Part shown: one piece after another, positions 27,440-37,750 of the stretch
Position numbering within the stretch: the first letter of the stretch is position 1
How the letters are laid out: every line of letters begins with the position of its first letter
Origin: Lacticaseibacillus baoqingensis
GTDB lineage: Bacteria; Bacillota; Bacilli; Lactobacillales; Lactobacillaceae
Assembly (NCBI RefSeq): GCF_003946165.1
Contig: NZ_RHOI01000001.1
Location: 103,343 to 167,342, forward strand
DNA length: 64,000 bases
Reading direction: 5' to 3'
Made by a program: the position numbers and the translations under genes
The notes under the pieces: generated by a model
Told to the model about the DNA's origin: nothing
What the model saw: the letters and a program-made list of their open reading frames with translations, nothing else
The model's database searches: none

Positions 27440-28632
27440 TGGCAGAAGAAAATACGAATCGCTACGGCGAATTTGGGGGCCAATATGTCCCAGAAACTTT
27501 AATGGCAGCGCTAGACCAGTTAAATATCGCCTTTGCAGCAGCCAAAAAAGATCCGAGCTTTTATGCAGAATTCCACCGCTTATTGAATGATTATGCCAAT
27601 CGGCCTTCATTGCTTTATTATGCCAAGCGCATGACCGAAGACTTAGGTGGTGCGAAGATCTATTTGAAACGCGAAGACTTGAATCATACCGGGGCGCATA
27701 AGATCAATAATGTGATCGGGCAAGTCTTGTTGGCTCGCCGCCTGGGCAAGACCCGCTTGATCGCAGAAACGGGTGCCGGCCAGCATGGTGTGGCGACTGC
27801 GACGATCGCGGCATTGTTTGGCATGAAGTGTGAAGTGTTCATGGGCAAAGAAGACACCGAACGCCAAAAGCTCAATGTCTATCGGATGGAATTATTAGGG
27901 ACTAAAGTCAACGCGGTCACTTCGGGCCAAGGGCTGCTTAAAGATGCCGTCAACGCGGCTTTACAAGACTGGGCCGCGCATCCTGATGACACCTTTTATG
28001 TGATCGGTTCCGCCATGGGTCCGGCACCATATCCGGCCATGGTGCATGAATTCCAAAGCGTGATCTCAAAAGAAGCCAAAGCGCAGATCATGGACGCAGA
28101 AGGCAAGCTGCCGGATGCGGTGGTTGCTTGTGTCGGCGGCGGCTCCAACGCGATCGGCTCGTTTGCAGAATTTATCGATGACCCGCAAGTCGGCTTGTAC
28201 GGGGTCGAAGCGGCTGGTGAAGGCGTGGGCACAGGCCATACTGCCGCCACCTTGGAAACCGGGACACCAGGGATCTTTCATGGGATGAAGTCGGTGTTCA
28301 TGCAAAATGCTGAAGGACAAATCGCCAAAGTCTATTCGATCTCAGCTGGGTTAGACTATCCTGGCGTGGGTCCAGAACATGCGGCATTAGATGCGTCTGG
28401 CCGCGCTCATTACGTCGGGATCACCGATGATGAATCCGTGGCGGCGTTTGAATACATTGCCAAGATGGAAGGGATCATTGCGGCCATCGAGTCTTGTCAC
28501 GCGGTCGCCTATGTGCAAAAACTGGCACCTACCATGCGCAAAGACCAAGTGATCATATGCACCTTGTCTGGGCGTGGGGATAAAGACGTTGCCCAAGTGG
28601 CAGATTATCGGGGGATTGATATCAATGAGTAA
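27436..28632 (+). CDS. trpB: Tryptophan synthase beta chain
   Basis: PLP enzyme joining indole and serine. The 398-residue protein has the PLP Lys in [10 protein letters not shown] (residue 89 from the first ATG), [10 protein letters not shown], and the phosphate-binding [10 protein letters not shown]. Two adjacent ATG codons (27436 and 27439) are possible starts; the first gives the ATGA overlap with trpF. This is the TrpB1 type that pairs with TrpA, whose gene overlaps it by eight bases. Confidence 0.98.
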   Translation: MMAEENTNRYGEFGGQYVPETLMAALDQLNIAFAAAKKDPSFYAEFHRLLNDYANRPSLLYYAKRMTEDLGGAKIYLKREDLNHTGAHKINNVIGQVLLARRLGKTRLIAETGAGQHGVATATIAALFGMKCEVFMGKEDTERQKLNVYRMELLGTKVNAVTSGQGLLKDAVNAALQDWAAHPDDTFYVIGSAMGPAPYPAMVHEFQSVISKEAKAQIMDAEGKLPDAVVACVGGGSNAIGSFAEFIDDPQVGLYGVEAAGEGVGTGHTAATLETGTPGIFHGMKSVFMQNAEGQIAKVYSISAGLDYPGVGPEHAALDASGRAHYVGITDDESVAAFEYIAKMEGIIAAIESCHAVAYVQKLAPTMRKDQVIICTLSGRGDKDVAQVADYRGIDINE

Positions 28633-29398
28633 ATTAAAAGACGTATTTACCGATCACAAAGCCTTCATTCCGTTTGTTACGGCTGGAGATCCGACGGCTG
28701 CTGACACGGTGGCTGAAGTGGTCGCCTTGGCTGAAAACGGTGCGGATATCGTGGAGCTTGGCGTCCCGTTTTCTGACCCGATCGCTGACGGTCCAGTGAT
28801 CCAAGCGGCAGGCTTGCGGGCTTTTGCCGGTGGGATCACCGTCGATGGTGTGTTTAAGATCGTCCAAGAGATCCGTGAACACACCCAAGTCCCCTTAGTG
28901 TTTTTGACTTATGCCAACATCCCGTTCAAATACGGCTATGAAGCGTTTTGTGCGCGCTGTGAAGAACTTGGCGTCAATGGCTTAGTGATCCCAGATCTGC
29001 CTGCAGAAGAAGCCGGCGAGATCTTGCCGTTTACCAAGACCCATCAGCTGGATCTGATCCCATTGGTCAGCCCCACTTCCGGTCCGCGTTTGGCGAAGCT
29101 GGTCACCCATGCCACTGGCTTTGTCTACATTGTGTCCGCACTTGGCGTGACGGGCCAGCGTGAAGGGTTTGCCCAAAACCTGGATGACTTGATCGCTGAT
29201 CTGCGCCAAGTGACTGATGCGCCGTTATGTGTGGGCTTTGGGGTCCATACACCGGCGCAAGCCAAGGAATTGGCGCAAGTGGCAGATGGGGTGATCGTGG
29301 GCAGCGCGATCGTCGAACTGGCCGCTGAAAGCGACGACGCGCCGAAAGCCGTCGGCGAATATACCAAGTCCATGGTGGCTGCGATCGCTGAAGCCTAG
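28625..29398 (+). CDS. trpA: Tryptophan synthase alpha chain
   Basis: Releases indole from indole glycerol phosphate and channels it to TrpB. The 257-residue TIM barrel contains the catalytic Glu in [15 protein letters not shown], the catalytic Asp in [10 protein letters not shown] and the loop [13 protein letters not shown] 28625 is chosen because the protein then begins with the family's first helix and it overlaps the end of trpB. Last gene of the operon; a terminator follows. Confidence 0.97.
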   Translation: MSKLKDVFTDHKAFIPFVTAGDPTAADTVAEVVALAENGADIVELGVPFSDPIADGPVIQAAGLRAFAGGITVDGVFKIVQEIREHTQVPLVFLTYANIPFKYGYEAFCARCEELGVNGLVIPDLPAEEAGEILPFTKTHQLDLIPLVSPTSGPRLAKLVTHATGFVYIVSALGVTGQREGFAQNLDDLIADLRQVTDAPLCVGFGVHTPAQAKELAQVADGVIVGSAIVELAAESDDAPKAVGEYTKSMVAAIAEA

Positions 29399-29424
29399 AC
29401 ACTAAACTTAAACCAACCAGCATA

Positions 29425-29460
29425 CCGCTGAAACACAATTTGTGTTTCAGCGGTTTTTTT
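29425..29460 (+). terminator. Terminator of the trp operon
   Basis: CCGCTGAAACACA pairs with TGTGTTTCAGCGG over a three-base loop, followed by TTTTTTT. Confidence 0.95.
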
Positions 29461-29620
29461 GTGTTGACCGTGGCGGTTTCACGCGGTCCCAAATTAAGCG
29501 GATGCGCGGATTGTGATAGGGTGTCACCCAGCAAATACGTATGAAAACACCCCACAAATACCGACCACTTTCACGTCAAAAAATATCTTGAACACTATCT
29601 TCGGAATATTGCAGAAGACG

Positions 29621-29648
29621 TGTTATACTGCGTATGAAAGCGGTATCA
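29621..29648 (+). promoter_or_regulatory. Extended -10 promoter with cre site for the glycogen operon
   Basis: TGTTATACT (29621-29629) is an extended -10 element without a good -35. Overlapping the expected start is TGAAAGCGGTATCA (29635-29648), which matches the CcpA cre consensus TGWAARCGYTWWCW at 13 of 14 positions. Catabolite repression of glycogen synthesis is therefore likely. The rest of the 270-base gap after trpA shows only the trp terminator. Confidence 0.7.
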
Positions 29649-29668
29649 AAATGGAGGAGGCGACCGGG

Positions 29669-31534
29669 ATGAAAGAAACACAATCACCGTGGCTCTATCT
29701 GTTCAACCGTGGTGAAGAGTATCAAGCTTATCGGCGCTTCGGGGCACATGAGATCGCTCCGGGGCGATGGCAAATTTTGGTGTGGGCACCGCATGCGCAA
29801 GCGGTGGCCGTCGTCGGGGATTTTTCACAATGGGAAGCGGTGCCGCTAAAGGCGATCGCAGCCACTGGTTGTTGGCAAGGCGACTTTGCGGCAACAGCAG
29901 GGCAGCTTTACAAGCTGCAGATCACGACCCCAACTGGTGCGGTGGTTGAAAAAATCGATCCTTTTGCATTTGCCTTTGAGCCCAAACCAGGCACCGCGGC
30001 GAAATTATGGGACTTGCCGCAACATGACTGGCAAGATGCCCCTTGGCAAGCGCAAATGCAAGCAGAACCGGTATATTCGCGGCCGTTAAATATTTATGAG
30101 CTGCATTTGGGATCATTTAAGCGCAACCCAGATGGGAGTTACTTAAGTTATCGCCAGATGATCCCGCAAATATTGCCTTACGTGAAGCAAATGGGTTACA
30201 CGCATATCGAATTGATGCCGTTGATGGAACATTTGCTTGATGCCTCTTGGGGCTATCAGTTAATGGGCTATTTTGCAGCGACCAGCCGCTTTGGTCCGCC
30301 GGAAGATTTCTTAGCCTTCGTGGATGCCGCGCACCGTTTAGGGCTCGGGGTGATCATGGACTGGGTGCCGGGGCATTTTATTCGCAATACTGATACTTTG
30401 GCACAATTTGACGGGACGGCCACATTTGAATATCAAGATCCGCATCGCGCCGACAATGTGCGGTGGGGCACTTGGAATTTCGATCTCGGCAAGACACAAG
30501 TCCAAAGTTTCTTGATCTCCAGTGCCATGTATTGGTTGGATTATTGTCACCTCGACGGCCTGCGGGTGGATGCGGTGTCGAATATGTTATATATGGATTA
30601 CGACGCCGGCAAAGAAAACGACCGCAACCAAGACGGCGGCCGCGACAACTTGGAAGGGCTCGCTTTCTTGAAGAAGTTGAATACGGCTGTATTTGCGGCT
30701 CATCCAGAAGCGTTGATGATCGCCGAAGAATCATCCGCTTATCCGCAAGTGTCAGCGCCGATCGACACTGGCGGTTTAGGGTTCAACTACAAATGGAACA
30801 TGGGCTGGATGAATGATACGTTGAAGTATTTTGCAATGGATCCATATGCGCGGCGCGAACATTTGGACTTATTGACTTTTTCTTGGGTCTATATGTATGA
30901 CGAACAATTTATCTTACCGTTTTCACATGATGAAGTGGTGCATGGCAAAAAATCGTTGATGCACAAAATGACCGGGGATCGCTACAATCAATTTGCAAAT
31001 TTACGCGTGATGTTTGTGTGGCTGATGACCCATCCGGGCAAGAAACTATTATTTATGGGCGGCGAATGGGGCCAATTTCTGGAGTGGCGTGATTACACCC
31101 AATTAGAATGGGTCGATTTAGAAGATCCGATGAATGCCGGCATGCAAACTTTTACGCGCACCTTGAATAAGCTGTATGCCAAGACGCCTAGTTTGTGGAC
31201 GCAAGATCATGATCCGGCCGGCATGCAAGTCACCTTGGGCAGCGGACCGGAGCAATTGAGTTATATTCGCTGGGGGCAAGCTGAAGCGGATTGTACGATC
31301 GTGGTTTTGAATCTGATGCCGCTGGAAGTCCAACACTTCCGCGTGCCAGTACCCGCTGCTGGGGTGTATACGATCGTCTTGAATACGGAAAGTCAGCATT
31401 TCGGTGGGACTTGGCGGCGCTTGCAGCGCACCTTAAAAACAACAGGGGTGCCGGCTGCTGGCCAACCCGACAGCGTGGAAGTCGTGCTGCCGGCCATGGG
31501 CGCTTTGTTGATCGAACCGAAGCTAAGGAGGTAG
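29669..31534 (+). CDS. glgB: 1,4-alpha-glucan branching enzyme
   Basis: Introduces alpha-1,6 branches into glycogen. The 621-residue GH13 protein has an N-terminal CBM48 module (about 25-115; VWAPHAQAVAVVGDFSQW) and a catalytic barrel with the nucleophile region GLRVDAVSNMLYMDY, acid/base region MIAEESSAYP, and FSHDEVVHGKKSL. The ATG at 29669 is chosen because GGAGGAGG lies eight bases upstream and the length then fits the family. First gene of glgBCDAP-amy; the cre site at the promoter suggests carbon control. Confidence 0.96.
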   Translation: MKETQSPWLYLFNRGEEYQAYRRFGAHEIAPGRWQILVWAPHAQAVAVVGDFSQWEAVPLKAIAATGCWQGDFAATAGQLYKLQITTPTGAVVEKIDPFAFAFEPKPGTAAKLWDLPQHDWQDAPWQAQMQAEPVYSRPLNIYELHLGSFKRNPDGSYLSYRQMIPQILPYVKQMGYTHIELMPLMEHLLDASWGYQLMGYFAATSRFGPPEDFLAFVDAAHRLGLGVIMDWVPGHFIRNTDTLAQFDGTATFEYQDPHRADNVRWGTWNFDLGKTQVQSFLISSAMYWLDYCHLDGLRVDAVSNMLYMDYDAGKENDRNQDGGRDNLEGLAFLKKLNTAVFAAHPEALMIAEESSAYPQVSAPIDTGGLGFNYKWNMGWMNDTLKYFAMDPYARREHLDLLTFSWVYMYDEQFILPFSHDEVVHGKKSLMHKMTGDRYNQFANLRVMFVWLMTHPGKKLLFMGGEWGQFLEWRDYTQLEWVDLEDPMNAGMQTFTRTLNKLYAKTPSLWTQDHDPAGMQVTLGSGPEQLSYIRWGQAEADCTIVVLNLMPLEVQHFRVPVPAAGVYTIVLNTESQHFGGTWRRLQRTLKTTGVPAAGQPDSVEVVLPAMGALLIEPKLRR

Positions 31535-31537
31535 CAG

Positions 31538-32680
31538 ATGAGCACTGAGATGTTAGGAATGATCCTCGCCGGCGGTCAAGGCACACGGTTGGGGAAATTG
31601 ACGAAAAACACCGCAAAGCCGTCCGTGCCATTCGGCGGACGCTATCGCATCATTGATTTTACCTTGAGTAATTTGTCGAATTCAGGTGTTAACACCGTGG
31701 GCGTGATCACCCAATATCAGCCTTTAGAGCTGAATCGCCACGTGCAAAATGGGGCCAGCTGGGGGTTGAACGAGCGCGGCGCCGGGGTGACGATCTTACA
31801 GCCGTATGCGTCCAGTGAAGGCGAGAAGTTTTTTGAAGGCACGGCGCATGCGATTTATCAAAACATGGCTTATATCGATTCATATAATCCGCAATATGTC
31901 TTGATCTTATCTGGTGACCATATCTACAAAATGGACTATGAGCGGATGTTAGCGTTCCACAAAGCCAAAAAAGCCACGTTGACCGTTGCCGTGATGCCGG
32001 TATCAATGGAAGAGGCGACCCGTTTTGGGATCATGAACACGGATGATACTGACCGCATCATCGCCTTTGAAGAAAAACCGGAAAAGCCCAAATCGGATCT
32101 GGCGTCAATGGGGATCTATATCTTTGATTGGGCACCATTAAAGAAATACCTCTCAGATTCTTACGCCACTGATGGCAAAATGGAAGACTTCGGCAAAGAC
32201 GTGATCCCAGCTTATTTAGCGCATAATGAACCGACCTTTGCTTATGCCTTCCATGGCTATTGGAAAGACGTCGGGACGATCCAGTCGCTGTGGGAAGCCA
32301 ACATGGAGTTTTTGTCACCGAACAATCCATTGAATATCACCAATCGCAACTGGCGGATCTATTCGCAAACAGAAGCCTTACCGCCGATGTTTTTCACGCA
32401 AACGGCGAAGGTCCACCGCTCAATGGTCACTGATGGGTCATATGTTGCCGGGACAGTCGAGCATAGTATTCTCAGTCAAAACGTCAAGATCGGCGCCGGC
32501 AGTATCGTCAAGGATTCAATGATCATGCCGAATGCGGTGATCGGCAGAAATGTCACCATCGACCATGCGATCATCGGCGAAGATGCCGTGGTCGGCGATA
32601 ATGGCGAAGTGATCGGCACCCCAGAAGACATTGCCGTAGTGGGTTATGGCGAGGTCGTTGGGCGAAAGGAGAAAGCATGA
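31538..32680 (+). CDS. glgC: Glucose-1-phosphate adenylyltransferase, catalytic subunit
   Basis: Makes ADP-glucose, the donor for glycogen synthase. The 380-residue protein has the nucleotidyltransferase motif [21 protein letters not shown] (seen as [11 protein letters not shown] and AKPSVPFGG), the metal/substrate segment [14 protein letters not shown] and a left-handed beta-helix C-terminus of hexapeptide repeats. It is paired with glgD, which begins inside its last codons (four-base overlap), as in Bacillus where GlgC and GlgD form a heterotetramer. Confidence 0.96.
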   Translation: MSTEMLGMILAGGQGTRLGKLTKNTAKPSVPFGGRYRIIDFTLSNLSNSGVNTVGVITQYQPLELNRHVQNGASWGLNERGAGVTILQPYASSEGEKFFEGTAHAIYQNMAYIDSYNPQYVLILSGDHIYKMDYERMLAFHKAKKATLTVAVMPVSMEEATRFGIMNTDDTDRIIAFEEKPEKPKSDLASMGIYIFDWAPLKKYLSDSYATDGKMEDFGKDVIPAYLAHNEPTFAYAFHGYWKDVGTIQSLWEANMEFLSPNNPLNITNRNWRIYSQTEALPPMFFTQTAKVHRSMVTDGSYVAGTVEHSILSQNVKIGAGSIVKDSMIMPNAVIGRNVTIDHAIIGEDAVVGDNGEVIGTPEDIAVVGYGEVVGRKEKA

Positions 32681-33846
32681 GACAAGGAGAAATGGCGGCT
32701 GTCATTGATTTGAATGAAGATGTGCATACCTTATTGCCTTTGACAGAACACCGCCCGATCGGCACACTGCCTTTTGCCGGGCGCTATCGCTTGTTAGATT
32801 TTCCGCTTTCGGCGATCACCGCGGCTGACATCCATTCCGTTGGTTTGTTCATGCCAGAATCGGAGCGCAGTGTCCAAGATCATATTCGCAGCGGTGCCGC
32901 TTGGAATTTGGATCTGATCCAAGGCGGGGTGTTCTTGTTCCCGTATGTGGCAACGCGGGATTACAATGATCAAACTTTACGCGATCGCTATTATGAAAAT
33001 TACACGCAGTTTTTGCGCGGATCTGGCTCGAAATACACGGTGGTCATGGGCGCTAAAAATGTCGCGAATGTGAATTTGACGGTGATCTTGGATTATCACA
33101 AAGCCAGCGACTTGCGCATCACCACGGTTTATAAACAATTGACCCCAGAGCGGATCCAGCCTGATGATTGGACGTTGAGTCTGTCGGAACAAGGCACGGC
33201 TAATTCTGTGATCCAGGCCAAGGAGCGTTCTGGAGATCCAGAAGGGGCGGCGATCCCTAGTTTCATGGACATGTATGTCTTGGCCACGAGTGATTTGATC
33301 GAGCTGCTTGAAGATGCCGCGATGCATCAAGTCTTCCGCCGCCTGCCAGAGTTATTGCGCGATTATGTCTTGGCCAATAACGCCAATGCCTTTGAATACA
33401 CCGGGTATTTGGCCCGGATCGATTCGATCCCGCGGTATTATTTGGCCAATATGGAAATGCTTGATGATGCCAGCTTCCAGTCCCTGCTGTTGTCGAATGT
33501 GCCGATCTTGACCAAGAGCAAAAATGAAGTCCCGAGTTTCTTTGCTAAAGATGCGACGGTCTTAAATTCGCTGTTAGGCACTGGCACTTATATAGAAGGC
33601 ACCGTGCAAGATTCGGTGATCTTCCGCAATGTTGTGGTGCATCGGGATGCCACTGTCGAGCATAGTGTGATCATGCAAGGCGCGAAGATCTCCACTGGCT
33701 CGACGGTGCAATATGCCATCTTGGATAAAGGCGTCGTGATCGGCCCAAACCTGAATATTGTGGGGACGCCAGAAAAGCCGATCGTGTTGCGTAAGAATCA
33801 AACCATTTTCCGGGAAAGTGAGTTGGAGGTTGACGCCGATGCTTAA
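32677..33846 (+). CDS. glgD: Glucose-1-phosphate adenylyltransferase, regulatory subunit GlgD
   Basis: A 389-residue paralogue of GlgC. The N-terminal glycine-rich loop GGxGxRL of GlgC is replaced ([21 protein letters not shown]), so it is not expected to be catalytic alone; it retains [11 protein letters not shown] and the C-terminal beta-helix. In Bacillus and relatives GlgD raises the activity of GlgC. It overlaps both glgC (four bases) and glgA (eight bases). Confidence 0.95.
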   Translation: MRQGEMAAVIDLNEDVHTLLPLTEHRPIGTLPFAGRYRLLDFPLSAITAADIHSVGLFMPESERSVQDHIRSGAAWNLDLIQGGVFLFPYVATRDYNDQTLRDRYYENYTQFLRGSGSKYTVVMGAKNVANVNLTVILDYHKASDLRITTVYKQLTPERIQPDDWTLSLSEQGTANSVIQAKERSGDPEGAAIPSFMDMYVLATSDLIELLEDAAMHQVFRRLPELLRDYVLANNANAFEYTGYLARIDSIPRYYLANMEMLDDASFQSLLLSNVPILTKSKNEVPSFFAKDATVLNSLLGTGTYIEGTVQDSVIFRNVVVHRDATVEHSVIMQGAKISTGSTVQYAILDKGVVIGPNLNIVGTPEKPIVLRKNQTIFRESELEVDADA

Positions 33847-35278
33847 AGTGTTATTTGCCGCCGCAGAAGGGGCCCCATTTTATAAAACCGGGGGCCTCGG
33901 GGATGTGGCTTATGCCTTGCCCAAGGCATTGCGGCAAGCAGGGGTGGATATTCGGGTCGTATTGCCATTTTATCCGCGGCTGTTTCCGCAACAATATCGA
34001 GATGCGTTGAAACCTAAAGCGCGTTTTTCGGTCAAAGTCGGCCAACAAGAGCAATATGTTGGGGTTTTGACGATGACGTTAGGCGACGTGCCTTATTACT
34101 TTATTGACAACGAAGCGTTTTTTGCCCGGGAACAGCCTTATGGCTATTGGGATGATGGAGGACGCTTCGGCTTTTTCCAAATGGCGATCATCGAAATGCT
34201 GCAAGTGATCGATTTCATCCCGGATATCTTACACGTCAATGATTGGCATACGGCGTTCATTCCGGTGCTGCTCAAAGATAAATATCAGTGGATCGAGCCT
34301 TATCGGCAGATCAAGACGCAATTGACGATCCACAATTTGCAGTTTCAAGGTTGGTTTCCGCCGTCGGTATTAGATGATGTGTTTGGGATCGGGCGCCAAT
34401 ATTTTCACGATGACGGTTTTGCCCAAGAAGGGTCGGTGAATTATCTCAAAGGCGGGATCAACTTCGCCGATTTGATCACGACTGTCAGTCCCAGTTATGC
34501 CGGCGAGATCCAGACGCCGGAATTTGGCGAACATCTGGATGGCACCTTGCGCAAGCAAAATTGGAAGCTGCGCGGCATCTTAAATGGGATCGATACTGCC
34601 TTGTATGATCCGCAAACGGATGCGCAATTGTATGCCAATTACAGTGCTGCTGACTTAAGCGGCAAAGCCCAAGACAAGCGGGCCATTCAGCGCGAACTGG
34701 GGTTGCCGGAAGCTGATGTGTCGCTGTTTGGGGTGGTGTCGCGGCTCACGCGGCAAAAAGGGATGGATCTGTTGGCGTCGGCGTTGGATCAGCTTTTGCC
34801 GGATACTGATCTGCAAGTGGTGTTATTAGGGACCGGCGATGCGGATCTAGAAGCCCAATTTGACGCGCTGCATGTGCATTATGCCGGCAAGATCGCAGCG
34901 GTGATCGGATTTGATACGGCTTTGGCGCAGCGTATTTATGCCGGCGCCGACTATTTCGTGATGCCGTCTGCCTTTGAGCCCAGCGGTTTGGCCCAAATGA
35001 TGGCCATGCGGTATGGCACTTTGCCTGTCGTGCATGAAACTGGGGGCTTGCGTGATTCCGTTTTGCCATACGATGCGACCAATGGCAGCGGTGACGGCTT
35101 TACCTTCTGGGAATTTTCCCAAGATGTCTTAGCGGCGACCATCCAGCGTGCGGCCTTGATCTATCAAGCAGAGCCAGCAGTTTATGCGCAATTACAACAA
35201 CATGCCATGGCCAAGGACTTCGATTGGGTCCATGCGGCCCAAGATTACCTCAGCGGGTATCAAGGCCTGCTGGGCTAG
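33839..35278 (+). CDS. glgA: Glycogen synthase (ADP-glucose)
   Basis: GT5 glucosyltransferase extending alpha-1,4-glucan chains. The 479-residue protein opens with LFAAAEGAPFYKTGGLGDV, carrying the ADP-glucose-binding KTGGLGDV motif, then HVNDWHTAFIP, and the C-terminal GT-B segment FEPSGLAQMMAMRYGTLPVV with ETGGLRDSV. The ATG at 33839 is preceded by TTGGAGGTTG and overlaps the glgD stop. A 67-base gap separates it from glgP. Confidence 0.97.
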   Translation: MLKVLFAAAEGAPFYKTGGLGDVAYALPKALRQAGVDIRVVLPFYPRLFPQQYRDALKPKARFSVKVGQQEQYVGVLTMTLGDVPYYFIDNEAFFAREQPYGYWDDGGRFGFFQMAIIEMLQVIDFIPDILHVNDWHTAFIPVLLKDKYQWIEPYRQIKTQLTIHNLQFQGWFPPSVLDDVFGIGRQYFHDDGFAQEGSVNYLKGGINFADLITTVSPSYAGEIQTPEFGEHLDGTLRKQNWKLRGILNGIDTALYDPQTDAQLYANYSAADLSGKAQDKRAIQRELGLPEADVSLFGVVSRLTRQKGMDLLASALDQLLPDTDLQVVLLGTGDADLEAQFDALHVHYAGKIAAVIGFDTALAQRIYAGADYFVMPSAFEPSGLAQMMAMRYGTLPVVHETGGLRDSVLPYDATNGSGDGFTFWEFSQDVLAATIQRAALIYQAEPAVYAQLQQHAMAKDFDWVHAAQDYLSGYQGLLG

Positions 35279-35345
35279 GCATGCCAGATGAAAGGACACT
35301 TTGAGCTTGCAGTTAGGCATTTGGTGAGCTCATAGGAGGGATCGT

Positions 35346-37733
35346 ATGACACTAAGCAAGAAACGATTTATGGCGGATTATCAAGCCGAGGCACTGCATT
35401 TATTTGCCGACAAATTAGAACACTTATCGACGCTGCAGCAATACCAAGCATTGGCATTTTTGATTAAGGGGTATTATTCCACTAATTGGGCCCAAACCAA
35501 GGCGACTTATGATCGGCAGCAACAAAAACAACTGTATTATTTCTCCATTGAATTCATGCCAGGGCGCTTATTAGGGTCGAATTTACTGAACCTCGGCATC
35601 AAAGATACCGTCGAAGCCGGGTTGAGTGAGCTGGGGTTGGATCCGGAAACCGTTTATGCTGCGGAAGTCGATCCAGGCTTAGGCAATGGCGGCCTTGGCC
35701 GGCTGGCCAGTGCCTTTTTGGATGCGATGGCCAGTGTGGGCATGGCAGGCAATGGCAATGGGATCCGGTATCAATATGGCTTGTTTCAACAGCGTTTTGT
35801 CGACGGCTACCAAGTGGAACTGCCTGATGATTGGCTGCGCAATCCGTATGCATGGGAAACACGCAAAGAAAATCGCGCGGTGATCGTCCGCTTTGGCGGG
35901 ACTGTCAACTTGATGTCGCGGCCTGATGGCAGTCTTGAAGCCGTTTATCACGATACCGATGATGTCTTGGCGGTCCCATATGACACGGCGATGGTCGGCT
36001 ACCACAATCAAGTGGTCAACACCATGCGCTTGTGGAGTGCTGAGCCGGTGCCTGGTGGCGCACACAGCTTAGAGGAAAAAGCGCGGGTGAATGCGATCAC
36101 GCAGATCTTATATCCAGATGATTCCGATACGGCTGGCCGGGAATTACGGTTGCGCCAAGAGTATTTTTTCACCTCTGCCGGGGTCCAAAGTATCATCACG
36201 CATTTTCGCCGCTATCATCACGATCTGCGGTTATTGCCGCAATTTGTGGCGATCCATATCAATGATACGCATCCGGCAATGGCGGTGTTGGAGTTGATGC
36301 GCGTCTTGTTGGATGATGCGGGGATGGATTGGGATACCGCTTGGCAGATCACCGTCAAAACGTTGAGCTACACGAATCATACGTTGATGGCTGAAGCTTT
36401 GGAGACGTGGCCGCAAAGCATGTTTTCCCAGCTGTTGCCGCGGCTGGCGCAAATCGCCGGCGAAGTTGATCGCCGTTTTCGTGCTGCTTATACCCGCCGA
36501 TTTGGCGAATTGCTGGTGGATCGCTGTGCGCCGATCGCCGATGGCCAGCTGCGCATGGCGTATTTAGCCGTGATCGGCAGCCATGCAGTTAATGGCGTCG
36601 CCAAGCTGCATTCAAAGCTGCTTCAACAAAGTTTGTTAAAAGACTTGTATATGATCTTCCCGGAACGCTTCAATAACAAGACCAACGGCATTACCCCGAG
36701 ACGCTGGGTCCAAATCGCCAATCCTGATTTAAGTGCTTTGATCGACACTACGATCGGGACGAATTGGCGCCGCGATCCCAGAGAGTTGGTGCCGTTAGTG
36801 GCGCAGTTAGAAGATCCCCAGTTCTTGACGCAACTGCAAGCCGCTAAGCGGGTCAACAAACAACGGCTGGCCGCCTTGGTGCACACTGAGTTGGGCTTGG
36901 AGATGCCATTGGATGCGATCTACGATGTTCAAATCAAGCGCCTGCACGCTTATAAACGCCAACTTTTGCATGTGTTTGGCATCTTAGAAGCTTACTTGGC
37001 GATTAAAAATGGCGAAAGCCGCCCGCCGCGCATGCATATTTTCGGGGCTAAAGCGGCGCCGAGTTATCGATATGCCAAGGCGGTGATCCGCTTGATCAAT
37101 GGCGTTGCCGAGTTGATCAACCATGATCCGGAAATGGCTGGCAAGCTGCAAGTCGTTTTCATTCCGAATTACGGCGTCAGCTTGGCCGAACAGATCATCC
37201 CGGCTGCCGATATTTCTGAACAGATCTCTTTGGCCGGCACCGAAGCGTCAGGCACCAGTAATATGAAGCTGATGAGTAATGGCGCGCTGACGCTGGCGAC
37301 GTTAGATGGGGCCAACATCGAGATCCAAGAAGCCGCCGGCGCAGATGCCATGGTCACTTTTGGGTTAACGACCAGCGAAGTGGCCCAACTGCAAGCCAGC
37401 CATGCTTATTCGGCTAAGGCCTTGTATGCGGCCAACCCGACGCTGCACCGGATCGTGGATATGCTCACCGATGGGAGTATCCCGGGCATCGCCAGTGAAG
37501 GACGCGAGATCGCGTCGGAATTGCTTGAATATAACGACACGTATCTGGTGCTGGCAGACTTTGCCAGCTACATTGCGGCCAGCAAGCGCCTGGACGCGTT
37601 ATGGCAAAAACCGCAACAATGGGCGCAAGCAGCGCTGAAAAACATTGCCGCTTCAGGCCAGTTTTCCGCCGACTTTACGGTGCAGCGCTATGGGCGCGAT
37701 GTGTGGGATGTGCTGCCGACCACTGGGATCTAA
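35346..37733 (+). CDS. glgP: Glycogen phosphorylase
   Basis: Phosphorolyses glycogen ends to glucose 1-phosphate. The 795-residue GT35 protein has the N-terminal YYFSIEFMPGRLLG and GLGNGGLGRLASAFLD segments, KTNGITPRRW, and the PLP-lysine region EASGTSNMKLMSNGALTLATLDGANIE (seen as TSNMKLMSNGA and TLDGANIEI). CATAGGAGGGATCGT precedes the ATG. Its presence in one operon with the synthesis genes implies coordinated build-up and use of glycogen, as in other lactobacilli with glg operons. Confidence 0.97.
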   Translation: MTLSKKRFMADYQAEALHLFADKLEHLSTLQQYQALAFLIKGYYSTNWAQTKATYDRQQQKQLYYFSIEFMPGRLLGSNLLNLGIKDTVEAGLSELGLDPETVYAAEVDPGLGNGGLGRLASAFLDAMASVGMAGNGNGIRYQYGLFQQRFVDGYQVELPDDWLRNPYAWETRKENRAVIVRFGGTVNLMSRPDGSLEAVYHDTDDVLAVPYDTAMVGYHNQVVNTMRLWSAEPVPGGAHSLEEKARVNAITQILYPDDSDTAGRELRLRQEYFFTSAGVQSIITHFRRYHHDLRLLPQFVAIHINDTHPAMAVLELMRVLLDDAGMDWDTAWQITVKTLSYTNHTLMAEALETWPQSMFSQLLPRLAQIAGEVDRRFRAAYTRRFGELLVDRCAPIADGQLRMAYLAVIGSHAVNGVAKLHSKLLQQSLLKDLYMIFPERFNNKTNGITPRRWVQIANPDLSALIDTTIGTNWRRDPRELVPLVAQLEDPQFLTQLQAAKRVNKQRLAALVHTELGLEMPLDAIYDVQIKRLHAYKRQLLHVFGILEAYLAIKNGESRPPRMHIFGAKAAPSYRYAKAVIRLINGVAELINHDPEMAGKLQVVFIPNYGVSLAEQIIPAADISEQISLAGTEASGTSNMKLMSNGALTLATLDGANIEIQEAAGADAMVTFGLTTSEVAQLQASHAYSAKALYAANPTLHRIVDMLTDGSIPGIASEGREIASELLEYNDTYLVLADFASYIAASKRLDALWQKPQQWAQAALKNIAASGQFSADFTVQRYGRDVWDVLPTTGI

Positions 37734-37750
37734 CCAAAGGAGGTGGCAGC

